Below, in pieces: positions 33,521 through 42,576 of a DNA stretch of 64,000 nucleotides. The notes beneath the pieces are model-generated. The model did not search any database, was not told the origin of the DNA, and worked only from the letters and a program-made list of their open reading frames with translations. Both the position numbers and the translations under genes were made by a program. This DNA comes from UBA11865 sp041570195. Lineage in GTDB: Bacteria > Chloroflexota > Anaerolineae > Promineifilales > Promineifilaceae. The stretch covers positions 1-64,000 of the forward strand of contig JBFFWQ010000009.1 of assembly GCA_041570195.1 (NCBI GenBank). Reading direction: 5' to 3'. How positions within the stretch are numbered: the stretch's first letter is position 1; each line of letters starts with the position of its first letter.

Positions 33521-36277
33521 CTAGTCAAGTTCATTCACTAGTTGTTTGAGCCTGGTTGCCGGATTTTGGCCAAGGTCAAAGACGATCACGCGCCTGTTTG
33601 CTTCCCTCAGCGCCTGGGCGTCGCCCAGGGCCTGGGCCGTTTTTAATACCCCGAAGCTAATGACCGAAGTCATTTCGCCCGCTTCGTCAGGAATGGCTAC
33701 GTCCTGCTTAGCCTCACTGACGAATTGAACGAATAGCCCGTTGCCGCCGTCGCCTTTGTGCAACTGGCCAGTGGAATGTAAGAAGCGCGGGCCATACCCC
33801 ATGGTTGTTGCCAAGTGCGTCCTGTCGCGCAGCTCCAATTGCAAGGCCCGTAGAGCGGCTTCGCTATCCGGGGTAGGTTGGATGTAAGCTTGCAGGCTGA
33901 TGTAGTCGCCTGATTGGGCCTGGGCTAGAAAAGTAGCCAACGCCTCGACGCTGAGCGCCTTCGTGTCGCCGGCCGGCAGCCGGCCGTCTTGCTCATAGCT
34001 GGTTACCATGGCCCTGGCCAGCACTTTGGCTGATTCTACGTTGGGCTGGTCAAATGGTTGGATGCCCAGGATATGGCCAGCGACAGCCGTGGCCATCTCC
34101 CACAAGAAGAATTGGCCGCCCATGTCGTAACGATCCTTCAGCCGCAGCGTAACCAGCGGTTGCCCGGCCGACTCCAGTGCGGCGACGGCATCGTCGTGAG
34201 TCGTGTCGCCGTCCAGGCGCAGATAGAAGAAAAGCCGATCGTCACCGTAGACTTCAGGCGAACCAACCGGCTCGCCGACGATGGGCAGGATACCCTTGCC
34301 CTCCTTGCCGGTGCTTTCGGCTATCAATTGCTCGATCCAATCGCCGAAGTTGGCCAGGCCCGGCGAGCTGATCAACGTGATCTTGTCCCGACCGGCCTTA
34401 GCCAAGACGCCCATGATGGCTCCCAGCCGGCCGCCCAGATTGTCGCCGTCGATCACGTCGTTGCAGCTTTCGCTGTTGCAGGCCATGATCTGGGCCCGGC
34501 TCAGCAGCAGTGATAGGTCTATGCCAGCCAGGCCGGCCGGCGCCAGGCCGAAGAAAGATAGCGCGGCATAGCGGCCGCCGATATTCGGGTCATTCAAGAA
34601 AATCTCCCGAAAGTGATGACGATCGGCCAGCTTGTGCAGCCTACTGCCCCGGTCGGTGACGGCCACAAAATGGTCGCCTGCAACTTTCCGGCCGACGCGT
34701 TCAGCGGTCAGATTGTAGAAGACCTTGAAGAACGACAGCGTCTCAACAGTGCCGCCGGACTTGGTGGAGACCATGAACAGAGTCGTGGCCGGATCCAAGC
34801 TATCGGCAAAATGAAGCACGGCCCCCGGATCGGTACTGTCCAGAACGTGCAAGGTCAGGCCATCATGATCGTGACCGAAGGCTTTAGAGAAGACGTCGGG
34901 CGCCAGGCTGGAACCGCCCATACCCAGCACCAGGGCGTGAGTATAGCCTTCCTCTCGAACGCTTTTAAGTAGGGCCTGGATTCTTTCAATGCTGTCGCTC
35001 ATGATCTCGGGTGAATGCAGCCAGCCCAGCCGATTGCTAACTTCATTCGGGTCTTCGGCCCAGACTGTATGGTCGTGCACCCAAATGCGGCGCATGATCT
35101 CCTGTTCTTTGATCTGGAACAGCGCTTTGTCCACGGCTGGCTGGTAATCGCCAAGCGCCGCCTCAAAAGGAGAACTAGCCTGTTGCAATTGGGCGACCTT
35201 GCCCGCGATGGTTTCCAAGAGGGCCTCGAAAGGCCTGGCGAACTTGGCTACTCCTTCGCGCTGCAGCCGCTCAGTGATGGCATCCAGATCAATGCCTAGC
35301 CCGGCCAACTGGGCCAGTTGAGCCTCTGCTTCGGCCAATTTATCCGTCACGGTGACTGCCGGTTTGCCGTGATCGAGGAAAGCCGCCAAGGTAGCCGGCG
35401 GCAGTGTGTTGACCGTATCCGGCCCGATCAACTCGTCGACATACATGGTGTCGGGATAGTTAGCATCCTTGGTGCTGGTGCTGGCCCACAATACGCGCTG
35501 CACCCGGCCGCCCCGCCTGGTCAAGTTCTCCCAGCGTGAACCCTTGAAGGTTTGCCGGAAGCGTTCGTAGGTCACTTTGGCATTGGCGATAGCGGCTTTG
35601 CCCGCCAGCGTGCTGGCCAACTCATCGCCCAGGGCTGCCAACTTGGCGTCAACGGCCGAGTCGATCCGGCTAAGGAAAAAGGAAGCCACTGAGGCCACCT
35701 GGCTGGGGTCACCGCCATTCGCCACCAGCTGTTCCAGGCCGCTGATGTAGGCTTCGGCCACGGCGTCGTAATGGGCTAGGGAGAACATCAGGGTCACGTT
35801 GACATTGATGCCCTCGCCGATCAAGGTCTTTATGGCCGCGACGCCGGCCGGCGTGGCCGGAACCTTGATCATCAGATTCGGCCGGTCCACCAGTGCGTAT
35901 AGGCGCCGGGCCTCTTCCACCGTGCTTTCCGTATCGTCGGCTAACTCTGGGCTCACCTCCAGGCTAACATAGCCGTCGTCGCCGGCCGTCCGCTCAAAAA
36001 CAGGGCGCAGCGCGTCGGCCGCCGCCTGTATATCCTCGACCGCCAGTGCTTCGTAAATGTGGATTGCCGGCAGGCCGGCCGCGCCCAAGTCGCGTAGGGC
36101 CGCATCATAGTCCTCGCTGCCGGCGATAGCAGCGGCGAAAATGGCTGGATTGGACGTCACGCCGCTAACCCCGTTGTTAATTACTTCCTGCAATTCGCCC
36201 GACTCGATAAAAGCCCGGCGAATATAATCAAGCCATATGGACTGGCCAAGACCGGCCAATCTGTGTATTTTGTTCAT
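33521..36277 (-). CDS. Bifunctional transaldolase / glucose-6-phosphate isomerase
   Basis: 918 residues. The first about 370 residues are transaldolase (GQSIWLDYIRRAFIESGEL, GVTSNPAIF, and the Schiff-base Lys in LMIKVPAT). The remainder is glucose-6-phosphate isomerase of the form found in such fusions (MGGSSLAPDVFSKAF, STKSGGTVETLSF, FAVTDRGS-type segment and GRYAALSFFGLAPAGLAG). Both activities are cytoplasmic and link the pentose phosphate pathway with glycolysis. GGAG stands before the ATG at 36277. The product would use the xylulose 5-phosphate made by the AraB/AraD enzymes of the sugar locus. It is transcribed alone. Confidence 0.95.
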   Translation of the reverse strand: MNKIHRLAGLGQSIWLDYIRRAFIESGELQEVINNGVSGVTSNPAIFAAAIAGSEDYDAALRDLGAAGLPAIHIYEALAVEDIQAAADALRPVFERTAGDDGYVSLEVSPELADDTESTVEEARRLYALVDRPNLMIKVPATPAGVAAIKTLIGEGINVNVTLMFSLAHYDAVAEAYISGLEQLVANGGDPSQVASVASFFLSRIDSAVDAKLAALGDELASTLAGKAAIANAKVTYERFRQTFKGSRWENLTRRGGRVQRVLWASTSTKDANYPDTMYVDELIGPDTVNTLPPATLAAFLDHGKPAVTVTDKLAEAEAQLAQLAGLGIDLDAITERLQREGVAKFARPFEALLETIAGKVAQLQQASSPFEAALGDYQPAVDKALFQIKEQEIMRRIWVHDHTVWAEDPNEVSNRLGWLHSPEIMSDSIERIQALLKSVREEGYTHALVLGMGGSSLAPDVFSKAFGHDHDGLTLHVLDSTDPGAVLHFADSLDPATTLFMVSTKSGGTVETLSFFKVFYNLTAERVGRKVAGDHFVAVTDRGSRLHKLADRHHFREIFLNDPNIGGRYAALSFFGLAPAGLAGIDLSLLLSRAQIMACNSESCNDVIDGDNLGGRLGAIMGVLAKAGRDKITLISSPGLANFGDWIEQLIAESTGKEGKGILPIVGEPVGSPEVYGDDRLFFYLRLDGDTTHDDAVAALESAGQPLVTLRLKDRYDMGGQFFLWEMATAVAGHILGIQPFDQPNVESAKVLARAMVTSYEQDGRLPAGDTKALSVEALATFLAQAQSGDYISLQAYIQPTPDSEAALRALQLELRDRTHLATTMGYGPRFLHSTGQLHKGDGGNGLFVQFVSEAKQDVAIPDEAGEMTSVISFGVLKTAQALGDAQALREANRRVIVFDLGQNPATRLKQLVNELD

Positions 36278-36512
36278 GAATTACTCCTCGATTGAGATAG
36301 GACGCAACATGATTAGTCCGTCTCAAAGAATCCAGGCGTTTCGTGGCAAGCGAAATCTGGTCGCCCATAAAAAAGGAGCCTGGCTTCTAATCGCGTTGAT
36401 GGTTGTTGGTCGGGTGCAAGTGAAAAGTTGCGGCCGCAGGTCAGATGTGTAGCCGGTATCGTAAGACATTGTACCACACAGGTGGCTTGTTTAACGTGGG
36501 GCTACTTACGAG

Positions 36513-36995
36513 CTACTTGCGAGTATCGGCCGTGTCGCCCGGCTGGTACTGCTCCACCACTTCCCCTTCATGGACTACGAAAACCTCGATGCCGAATTCA
36601 CTGACCATCGTTTGGGCGAGGTGGCTGATAAATTGAACCGTGGTGATCGCCGCGTCGTGGGCCGGGCGGCCGAGCACTAGGGTCGTCACTGCCCGTTCTC
36701 TTATCACCGCTCTCAGCGCGTCTCGGAACCGGCCGTGCCGGATAAGCCGCTCTGATTCTACACCAACCTTTCTGGCCCGCTCTTGGGCCAGGGCCAGTAG
36801 AAACTCGCCCAGATCGTCCAGCTCGGCCTCCAAGATGTCGACCCGCACCGGCCCACCCAGGCGGTCAAGGAAACTGACGTTGGTGACATACAAAAAGAGC
36901 AGGGGAGCATGCCGTTCACGGGCCAGCTCGCTGGCCAGATCCTGGTTTCGATATGTCGTGTCGCCGCCTCGCGTAGGGTAAAGAACTGTCGCCAT
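36513..36995 (-). CDS. Universal stress protein (UspA-like)
   Basis: 160 residues of the UspA fold: VLYPTRGG at the start, helix and strand RHAPLLFLYVTNVSFLD, then VTTLVLGRPAHD and FGIEVFVVHEGEV at the end. The ATP-binding glycine motif (G-2x-G-9x-G-S/T) is not complete, since VLGRPA is followed by HDA, so nucleotide binding is doubtful. It is 18 bases downstream of the transporter gene on the same strand and is probably cotranscribed. UspA domains often regulate ion transporters, which would fit this pair; that is inference. Confidence 0.8.
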   Translation of the reverse strand: MATVLYPTRGGDTTYRNQDLASELARERHAPLLFLYVTNVSFLDRLGGPVRVDILEAELDDLGEFLLALAQERARKVGVESERLIRHGRFRDALRAVIRERAVTTLVLGRPAHDAAITTVQFISHLAQTMVSEFGIEVFVVHEGEVVEQYQPGDTADTRK

Positions 36996-37013
36996 GTCCT
37001 CTTCACCTTTCCA

Positions 37014-38747
37014 CTACAATACAAATCGTATCAGAAGCCACAAAAAACCGACAGCCAGGGTCAAGTATGTGACCGGCAGACCCACCTTGAGAAAGGCGCC
37101 GAAAGCCATCGGCCGGCCTGCCTGGGCCGTGATGCCGGCCGTGACCAGATTGGCCTCAGCGCCGACCAGCGAGCCATTACCACCCATCGCCGCTCCCATG
37201 GACAGGGCATAGAACAGCACCTTGCTGTCGACCCCGGGAATGGTCACCGTTAGAAAGTCGGCCACTGGCAACATCGACGCCGCCAGGGGGATGTTGGCGA
37301 TGAATACCGATAACGTGCCCACGCCAAAGACCATGATAAAAATGGCCGTAACCAGGCTGTCGCCCACTATCTGGCTAATAGCCTCAGCGATAAGGCTGAT
37401 GAGCCCAACTTCCTGCACCGCGCCGACGACCATAAACAGGGCCATGAAGAAGACCAGCGTTGTCCAGTCCACGGCGGTGATCATCTTGTGGATATCCGGT
37501 TTGAGCCAGATCAGCAGCGCCGTCGCTCCGATCAGGGCCGGCACGGCCGGCACGATATGAAACTGTTCGCCGACGACGAAACCGGCCAGGATCAAGAAAA
37601 AGACCAGGCCGGATTTTCTGAGCGCGTTCGGGTGCTCAATACGCGCGTTTTCTTCGAGCAACTGGTATAGGCTGGGCGAAATGCCGCCGCTCTGTTTGCG
37701 CCACTCGGCCCGATAGTGCCACAGCACATAGAGCGCCATGACGACCAAGGCGGCGACTACGCCAACCGTTTGGTTAGCCAGGAAGTCGGTGAAGCCGATG
37801 CCGGCGTGAGCACCGATGAGGATGTTGGTCGGCGTGCCGATGAGGGTACTGATCCCGCCCACGTTGGAGGCCAGGACCTCTGGGATGATCAGCGCCAGTG
37901 GGTTGATGCCAATGGCCAGGGCGATCTGTAGGCTGATGGGCGTCATCAGTAACATAGTCGTGAAATTATCCAACAAAGCCGAGGCCACGGCCGTGACACC
38001 CATCAAAATCAGGACCAACAGCCAGGCCCGGCCGCGACTCAGACGATATGCCTGGAAAGCAGTCCATTGAAAGATACCGGTACCTTCGATGACGGCGATG
38101 ACGATCATCATGGCCATAATCAGGAAAATCACTTCCCAATTGATATAGGTTAGAGCTCGTTCAAAATTGATGATGTACAGATCTGGCCAGACCACGACGG
38201 CCGCGAAAGAGACCAGGAAAACGGCCGAGATACCGGCAAGAGCGGCGGTCGTGCTGTGCAGCTTCTCCAGGGCGATTATGGCCAAAACGCCGGCGAAAAT
38301 GATCGCCGCCGCCCAAAAGCCGGCCGTGATTTTGCGTTGCAATTCCAGTTCGCCCAGGCTAAAAGTGCCGGTCACGATCAAATCGGCCAACTCAGCTGGA
38401 TCCAGGGCGATGACTTCGCTCTCAAAGTGGGGTCGTTCGATGTTGAAATGCAGGCCGATCAAAGGCTCTTCCACCAGGATCAAACCCCAGTTGCCGTCTT
38501 CCTGACTCTCGGTCTCGGCCAGAGGTTCTTCCTGGTCCGGCAAGTGGGCTGAGATGTGCGCTTCTGGCACAGGCTGACCCTGGCTGTCTATTAAGCGGCC
38601 GGCGATAACGTAGCCTGGTCCCTCGTTTTCGTCCCCATCCTGGCTGGCCTGCACAGAGCCGGCCGCCGAACATAGCAGGACAAGCAATAAGAGCAGAGCC
38701 GGCAGCGCGTGGCGCCAGCGATACCAATTAATCAATAGCCAGTACAT
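37014..38747 (-). CDS. ArsB/NhaD-superfamily ion transporter with N-terminal exported domain
   Basis: 577 residues. A signal-like helix (about 13-33) is followed by a small beta domain (GYVIAGRLIDSQGQPVPEAHIS ... GNWGLILVE), like a carboxypeptidase-regulatory domain. Then comes a 10-12 helix permease with EVLASNVGGISTLIGTPTNILIG and MGAAMGGNGSLVGAEANLV, the two conserved loops of the ArsB/NhaD and P-protein type. These carriers move Na+, H+, arsenite or citrate-like anions. The extra exterior domain is unusual for a permease of this group, though similar fusions are known in P-protein-like carriers. Its ribosome binding site lies in a duplicated 19-base unit. The UspA gene follows by 18 bases. 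Confidence 0.8.
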   Translation of the reverse strand: MYWLLINWYRWRHALPALLLLLVLLCSAAGSVQASQDGDENEGPGYVIAGRLIDSQGQPVPEAHISAHLPDQEEPLAETESQEDGNWGLILVEEPLIGLHFNIERPHFESEVIALDPAELADLIVTGTFSLGELELQRKITAGFWAAAIIFAGVLAIIALEKLHSTTAALAGISAVFLVSFAAVVVWPDLYIINFERALTYINWEVIFLIMAMMIVIAVIEGTGIFQWTAFQAYRLSRGRAWLLVLILMGVTAVASALLDNFTTMLLMTPISLQIALAIGINPLALIIPEVLASNVGGISTLIGTPTNILIGAHAGIGFTDFLANQTVGVVAALVVMALYVLWHYRAEWRKQSGGISPSLYQLLEENARIEHPNALRKSGLVFFLILAGFVVGEQFHIVPAVPALIGATALLIWLKPDIHKMITAVDWTTLVFFMALFMVVGAVQEVGLISLIAEAISQIVGDSLVTAIFIMVFGVGTLSVFIANIPLAASMLPVADFLTVTIPGVDSKVLFYALSMGAAMGGNGSLVGAEANLVTAGITAQAGRPMAFGAFLKVGLPVTYLTLAVGFLWLLIRFVL

Positions 38748-38748
38748 T

Positions 38749-38786
38749 ATCGTTCCTGCGCAACGATATCGTTCCTGGGCAACGAA
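38749..38786 (-). repeat. Tandem 19-base units carrying the ribosome binding site
   Basis: Two units, 38749-38767 and 38768-38786, differ at two bases. On the minus strand each reads ATCGTT or TTCGTT, then GCGCAGG or GCCCAGG, then AACGAT. The inner unit places CAGGAA 6 bases before the transporter ATG. Each unit is itself an inverted repeat with the AGG in the loop. Confidence 0.65.
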
Positions 38787-38824
38787 GTGGACAAAAGAGA
38801 CAGTCTTGACTCGGAATCAGTAGT

Positions 38825-41206
38825 CTACTGTTCGCCTACCCATTGGGCAAACAGGGGGGTCAGGTCACAGTCGCAGTGCGTTTCGGCCAACGACTTCAGA
38901 TCCGCGCCGCTGGCGATGCCCCACTTATTCTGCTGGTAATAGTCGCGCAAGAAGTCGTCAAAAGTCTGCTGGCCCATCTCTTCGGCCAGGCGTTCAAAGA
39001 ACAGTGGTCCCCGGCCGTAGACGATGGCGCCATATTCGGTGCCATCATAGTTGCCGGCCGGCATGCCAATGGGGATGTCGGCCATACCCACCCGATCCCA
39101 GCGGCCAACAAACGACTGTCGGAATCCTTCGGCCGCCTGGGCGCCGTAGGTATCGAGGAAGTAAAGGTAGGTGACATATTGCGTCAACGATTCGTCAAGC
39201 CACGGCTCGTCAAGTTGGTCGTTGCCGACCGTGCTGTAAAACCATTGGTGCCCGACCTCGTGGGCAACCGTGCTTTCCATAAGGGCATTGGCTGGAATGT
39301 CGCGCAGCTCAAGCGCGGGATCGTAGAGTTCGGCGCGAATAACTGTTGCGCCGGGGTATTCCACGCCCAACGCCAGGTTGGGTGTTGGAGCCACATCGAA
39401 CTCGGTGTAGGGGTAGGGTCCCAGGCGCGCGCCCATGCTTTCCAGGGCGCCCACCGCGTAGCCTAGCGCCTGCTTATTCTGGGTAATGAACTCGGGAAAG
39501 CCGTAGCTGTTAACCGTCGTTTCGCCGACTTGCTGGCTGACGACCGTATAACGATCGCTGCTGGCCAGGTAGAAATCGCGGGCCGGTCCGGCCGCGACGA
39601 CTAGCGTCTGCTCATCGCCCTCAGTCGAATGGCTGAGCTGGCTGCCTGAAGACACGATCACTTGCTCAGCCGGCGCGGTGATGCGAACCAGGTAAAAGCC
39701 AGAGTCGCCGTAAGTCACGTCGGCGTTCGGCGGCGGGACGTCGATATTCCAGCCTTCGTCGTCGTAGACGGCGATCTGGGGATAGAAGTGGGCCAGGGCC
39801 AGCACGTCGTCGACTGTCGCGAAGACGCCATAATTAGTGCCGCCTTCAGTTGGCACATCCACGTCGAAAGTCATGCCGAGTATGACGCTCTCTCCGGGCG
39901 CCAAGGGCGCCGGAAGCGGGACGCCCATTATCGTACTCTGCGCCCTAAATTCCGGTTCCAGCGATTGGCCATCAACCGTAACTCCAGGAACCGTGACGCT
40001 GCCGCCCAGTAGATTGGGGAACAGGTGAAAGAATACCTCGTTTAAAGCTACATCTTCCTGATTGGTATAGTAGATCTCTTGCTCCCCAGTCACCGACTGC
40101 AAATCCGGGGCGATGGACAGGTCGATGCGATAAACGCTGGCCCCAGGCAATTGTTCCAGTACCGCGCCTTCGGCCGCAATCAGCCCCTGGCGAAACGCCG
40201 AGCGGTCATCCCAATCCAAATCGAAGTACTGGGCATTGCCTGCGTCGCTCACGGTCGCCACTGTTCCGCTGCCGCCAGCGCTTCCATCCTGCACGTGCAG
40301 GTTTAGCCAGTCGACGATTTCTTGGGCTAGCTCCGGTCGCGGCCCGAACATCCTCGTGCCATGACCGGCGCCCTCGTACATGATCAATTCCGCGTCGTCC
40401 GCCAATTCGTGCAGGGCCCGAGAGGAGACGGCCGCTTCACTATCTTCCTCGCTGGCGATGATAAGCGCTGGCCGCTGGCCGTACTCGACGATGCGATCCT
40501 CGGTTGTCACGCCAAAATAATCTCGGCCGGGCGAGAGCAGAACTACCGTCTTAATTCCCGGCTCCTCCGCGCCAGTCATCAGGGCCATATTGGCCCCAAT
40601 GCTGGCCCCCACAACCGCCGTGCGCGCGCCGTCGACATCTTCTCGTTCGGCCATGGCCGCCCAGACCCGCAGCAAATCGTCGGCCGCCAGGTCCCAATTG
40701 CGCGCGCCGCCCGTTTCGCCATGTGCTCGCATATCGACCGCCAGGGTGGCGTAGCCGTCGTTGGCCAGTTGACGGGCAAAGGCGTCCCAATCGCCGCGAT
40801 TCCCGCCGTTCATGTGTAATAAGATCACCCCCGGTCGGGGGCCTTCACCGCTGCCCGGATAGAAAGTACCCTGGATCGCCAGGCCGTCCGCGCCCTCGAA
40901 GTTGACGTCCTGTGGTTCAGGTGGTTGGCTCTCTGGCTCGGCCGGCGGTTGGGCAGGGGGAGCCTCTGTCGCCGCCGGCTCTTCAGCTTCAGTTGAATCA
41001 CTTTCAGGTGGGGATGACTCGGCTGCCGGCGGTTCGGCCGGCTCAGCTTCGGATTCCGCCGGCGACTGTGCCGCTGGCGACTGTGCCGCCGGCGACTGTG
41101 CCGCCGGCGACTGTGCCGCCGTTGCCGTCGGGTCGTCCGCCTGACCATCGCATGCGACCAATAACAGGGCCAGCAGGAAGAATAGCGTGAGTTTTGGAAC
41201 CTTCAC
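38825..41206 (-). CDS. Lipoprotein fusion of alpha/beta hydrolase and M1-type metallopeptidase
   Basis: 793 residues. The start is the GTG at 41206 because AAGGAG lies 7 bases upstream; the frame is open further but without signal. A lipobox (LLVAC) is followed by four AAQSP units and an acidic Pro-rich linker to about residue 100. Residues 100-305 are an alpha/beta hydrolase with nucleophile motif GASIG (Ser202) and His282 in GAGHG. Residues 350-793 are an M1 aminopeptidase-type unit: GVEYPGA in place of GAMEN, HEVGH (649-653) and Glu672 in WLDES, so all zinc ligands are present. It should sit outside the membrane and cut esters or peptides. It is divergent from the beta-propeller lipoprotein gene. 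The combination is unusual. Confidence 0.85.
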   Translation of the reverse strand: MKVPKLTLFFLLALLLVACDGQADDPTATAAQSPAAQSPAAQSPAAQSPAESEAEPAEPPAAESSPPESDSTEAEEPAATEAPPAQPPAEPESQPPEPQDVNFEGADGLAIQGTFYPGSGEGPRPGVILLHMNGGNRGDWDAFARQLANDGYATLAVDMRAHGETGGARNWDLAADDLLRVWAAMAEREDVDGARTAVVGASIGANMALMTGAEEPGIKTVVLLSPGRDYFGVTTEDRIVEYGQRPALIIASEEDSEAAVSSRALHELADDAELIMYEGAGHGTRMFGPRPELAQEIVDWLNLHVQDGSAGGSGTVATVSDAGNAQYFDLDWDDRSAFRQGLIAAEGAVLEQLPGASVYRIDLSIAPDLQSVTGEQEIYYTNQEDVALNEVFFHLFPNLLGGSVTVPGVTVDGQSLEPEFRAQSTIMGVPLPAPLAPGESVILGMTFDVDVPTEGGTNYGVFATVDDVLALAHFYPQIAVYDDEGWNIDVPPPNADVTYGDSGFYLVRITAPAEQVIVSSGSQLSHSTEGDEQTLVVAAGPARDFYLASSDRYTVVSQQVGETTVNSYGFPEFITQNKQALGYAVGALESMGARLGPYPYTEFDVAPTPNLALGVEYPGATVIRAELYDPALELRDIPANALMESTVAHEVGHQWFYSTVGNDQLDEPWLDESLTQYVTYLYFLDTYGAQAAEGFRQSFVGRWDRVGMADIPIGMPAGNYDGTEYGAIVYGRGPLFFERLAEEMGQQTFDDFLRDYYQQNKWGIASGADLKSLAETHCDCDLTPLFAQWVGEQ
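41064..41123 (-). repeat. Four 15-base tandem repeats inside the fusion lipoprotein gene
   Basis: The unit GACTGTGCCGCCGGC occurs four times (41064, 41079, 41094, 41109), with one change in the first and two in the last. It encodes Ala-Ala-Gln-Ser-Pro on the minus strand, just after the lipobox, and probably varies in number between strains. Confidence 0.85.
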
Positions 41207-41442
41207 CGGAAAACTCCTTGAGGAATGGGACTTGGATCGAGGCGGTTTGTTGGATGGATTCACCTTGACTTTTCTGCAATTGGCCTGCTTTTGCTTTGCT
41301 CGCAACAGTGCATCTCACGAAGTATACTGCTCCGATACACCGGCCGACACTATCTCTTATGAGGTTTTTAGCCGGTGGACTGACCTGGATCTCTGGCATG
41401 GGGTAAACTATGAGCGGCCTATGACCCGGCCGCGTTCGAATA

Positions 41443-42564
41443 ATGTACAAGATACGCACCCTTTACCTGACCTTGCTGGCAGTCATGCCGATCGCCTGCG
41501 TGGCCTGTAACGCCGAGCAGCCGCCGGTCGAAGACCCAACTGCGCCGCCTACGACAGCGCCGCAAACCACATCGCCGGCGCCTACCGAGCCTGCTGCAAC
41601 CCCTATCACGACCGAAGCAACCGGCGCCCAAGAAGATCCAGCGCAAGTGGAAGAGAGTGAAACTGGTGACCGGCTTTACTACATCGGCTTCGTCAACCAA
41701 CAGCAGCGTCTGCTCATGTTCGATCTGGCATCCGGCGAGGAATCCAGCCTCTTTGCCGTACCCCAGAACGCCTGGCTGAGCGAAGTCGCCGCTTCACCTG
41801 ACGGTGAACGCCTGTTGCTAGCCTATGCGCCGCCGCCCGAGCAAAACCAAGCCCAATTCGGTTTTACCTCCCTATACGTGATGCCGGCTGACGGTTCCGG
41901 CAAGCCCAAGCTGCTTTTAGCAAAAGAAGATCCATCCGAGTCCTTCTTCCACATTAGCTGGCCGCTGGACGAGATCGTTTACTATGCCCATTTCGCGCCT
42001 TCCGTAGACGATCTGGGCGTCGTAACTTATGACACTCGGGTTGAACGAGCCCATCTTTTCACCGCTGAGGTCGAAGTGTTGGCCGAGGATGCCGCCTGGC
42101 CGCGCCTCTCCTACGACGGATCCCGTCTGGCTTATGTTACGGAGGCTGGCGAGCTGATGCTCGCGGCTGCAGACGGCGCGTCGCCAAAGGTGCTCGTGGG
42201 CTTTGAAGCGTTTTCGGCCGTCGATGCACCCCTCTTCTCGGTGGATGGCGACCAGCTATATTTCAGCGCCGTGGATCTGGAACCAGGTGCTTCATTGTCT
42301 CCTCTAGACAGGTTGCTGGGCGTGAAAATGGCCCAGGCCCATAGTGTTCCATCTGACTGGTGGCGTGTGCCGGTCGAAACGGGTCAAGAGCTGGAACGAC
42401 AAACTACGATTGATAAAGTAGGCCTGTATGGTGATTTCGACGCCAGCGGCCAACGCCTCTACTTCGTCGCCGCCGATGGCGTTTTTGCTATGGGCCCGGA
42501 CGGGGAAGCGTTGATCCAGTTGTTGGCAATCCCCACCGTCCCTACGATAGATTGGACTCCTTGA
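41443..42564 (+). CDS. Exported beta-propeller-like lipoprotein
   Basis: 373 residues. A hydrophobic N-terminus ends in a Cys-rich lipobox region (CVACNAEQ). A Thr/Pro-rich linker runs to about residue 70. The rest has repeated blades of the TolB/WD40-like type (VAASPDGERLLLAY, FHISWPLDEIVYY, PRLSYDGSRLAYVTEAGEL, LFSVDGDQLYFSA, DFDASGQRLYFVAADG). Such propellers bind partners or carbohydrates; no active site is visible. It ends 12 bases before the LON-domain gene, so it may be part of that operon. Function unknown. Confidence 0.75.
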   Translation: MYKIRTLYLTLLAVMPIACVACNAEQPPVEDPTAPPTTAPQTTSPAPTEPAATPITTEATGAQEDPAQVEESETGDRLYYIGFVNQQQRLLMFDLASGEESSLFAVPQNAWLSEVAASPDGERLLLAYAPPPEQNQAQFGFTSLYVMPADGSGKPKLLLAKEDPSESFFHISWPLDEIVYYAHFAPSVDDLGVVTYDTRVERAHLFTAEVEVLAEDAAWPRLSYDGSRLAYVTEAGELMLAAADGASPKVLVGFEAFSAVDAPLFSVDGDQLYFSAVDLEPGASLSPLDRLLGVKMAQAHSVPSDWWRVPVETGQELERQTTIDKVGLYGDFDASGQRLYFVAADGVFAMGPDGEALIQLLAIPTVPTIDWTP

Positions 42565-42576
42565 GGCTAACCCGGC

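Noticed and set aside
36278..36512. tRNA or small RNA in the gap before the Tal-Pgi gene
   Set aside because: No cloverleaf or conserved anticodon arm could be built; only a weak minus-strand TACAAT promoter-like word is seen.
41064..41123. CRISPR array
   Set aside because: The repeats are contiguous without spacers and lie within a coding frame as AAQSP units.
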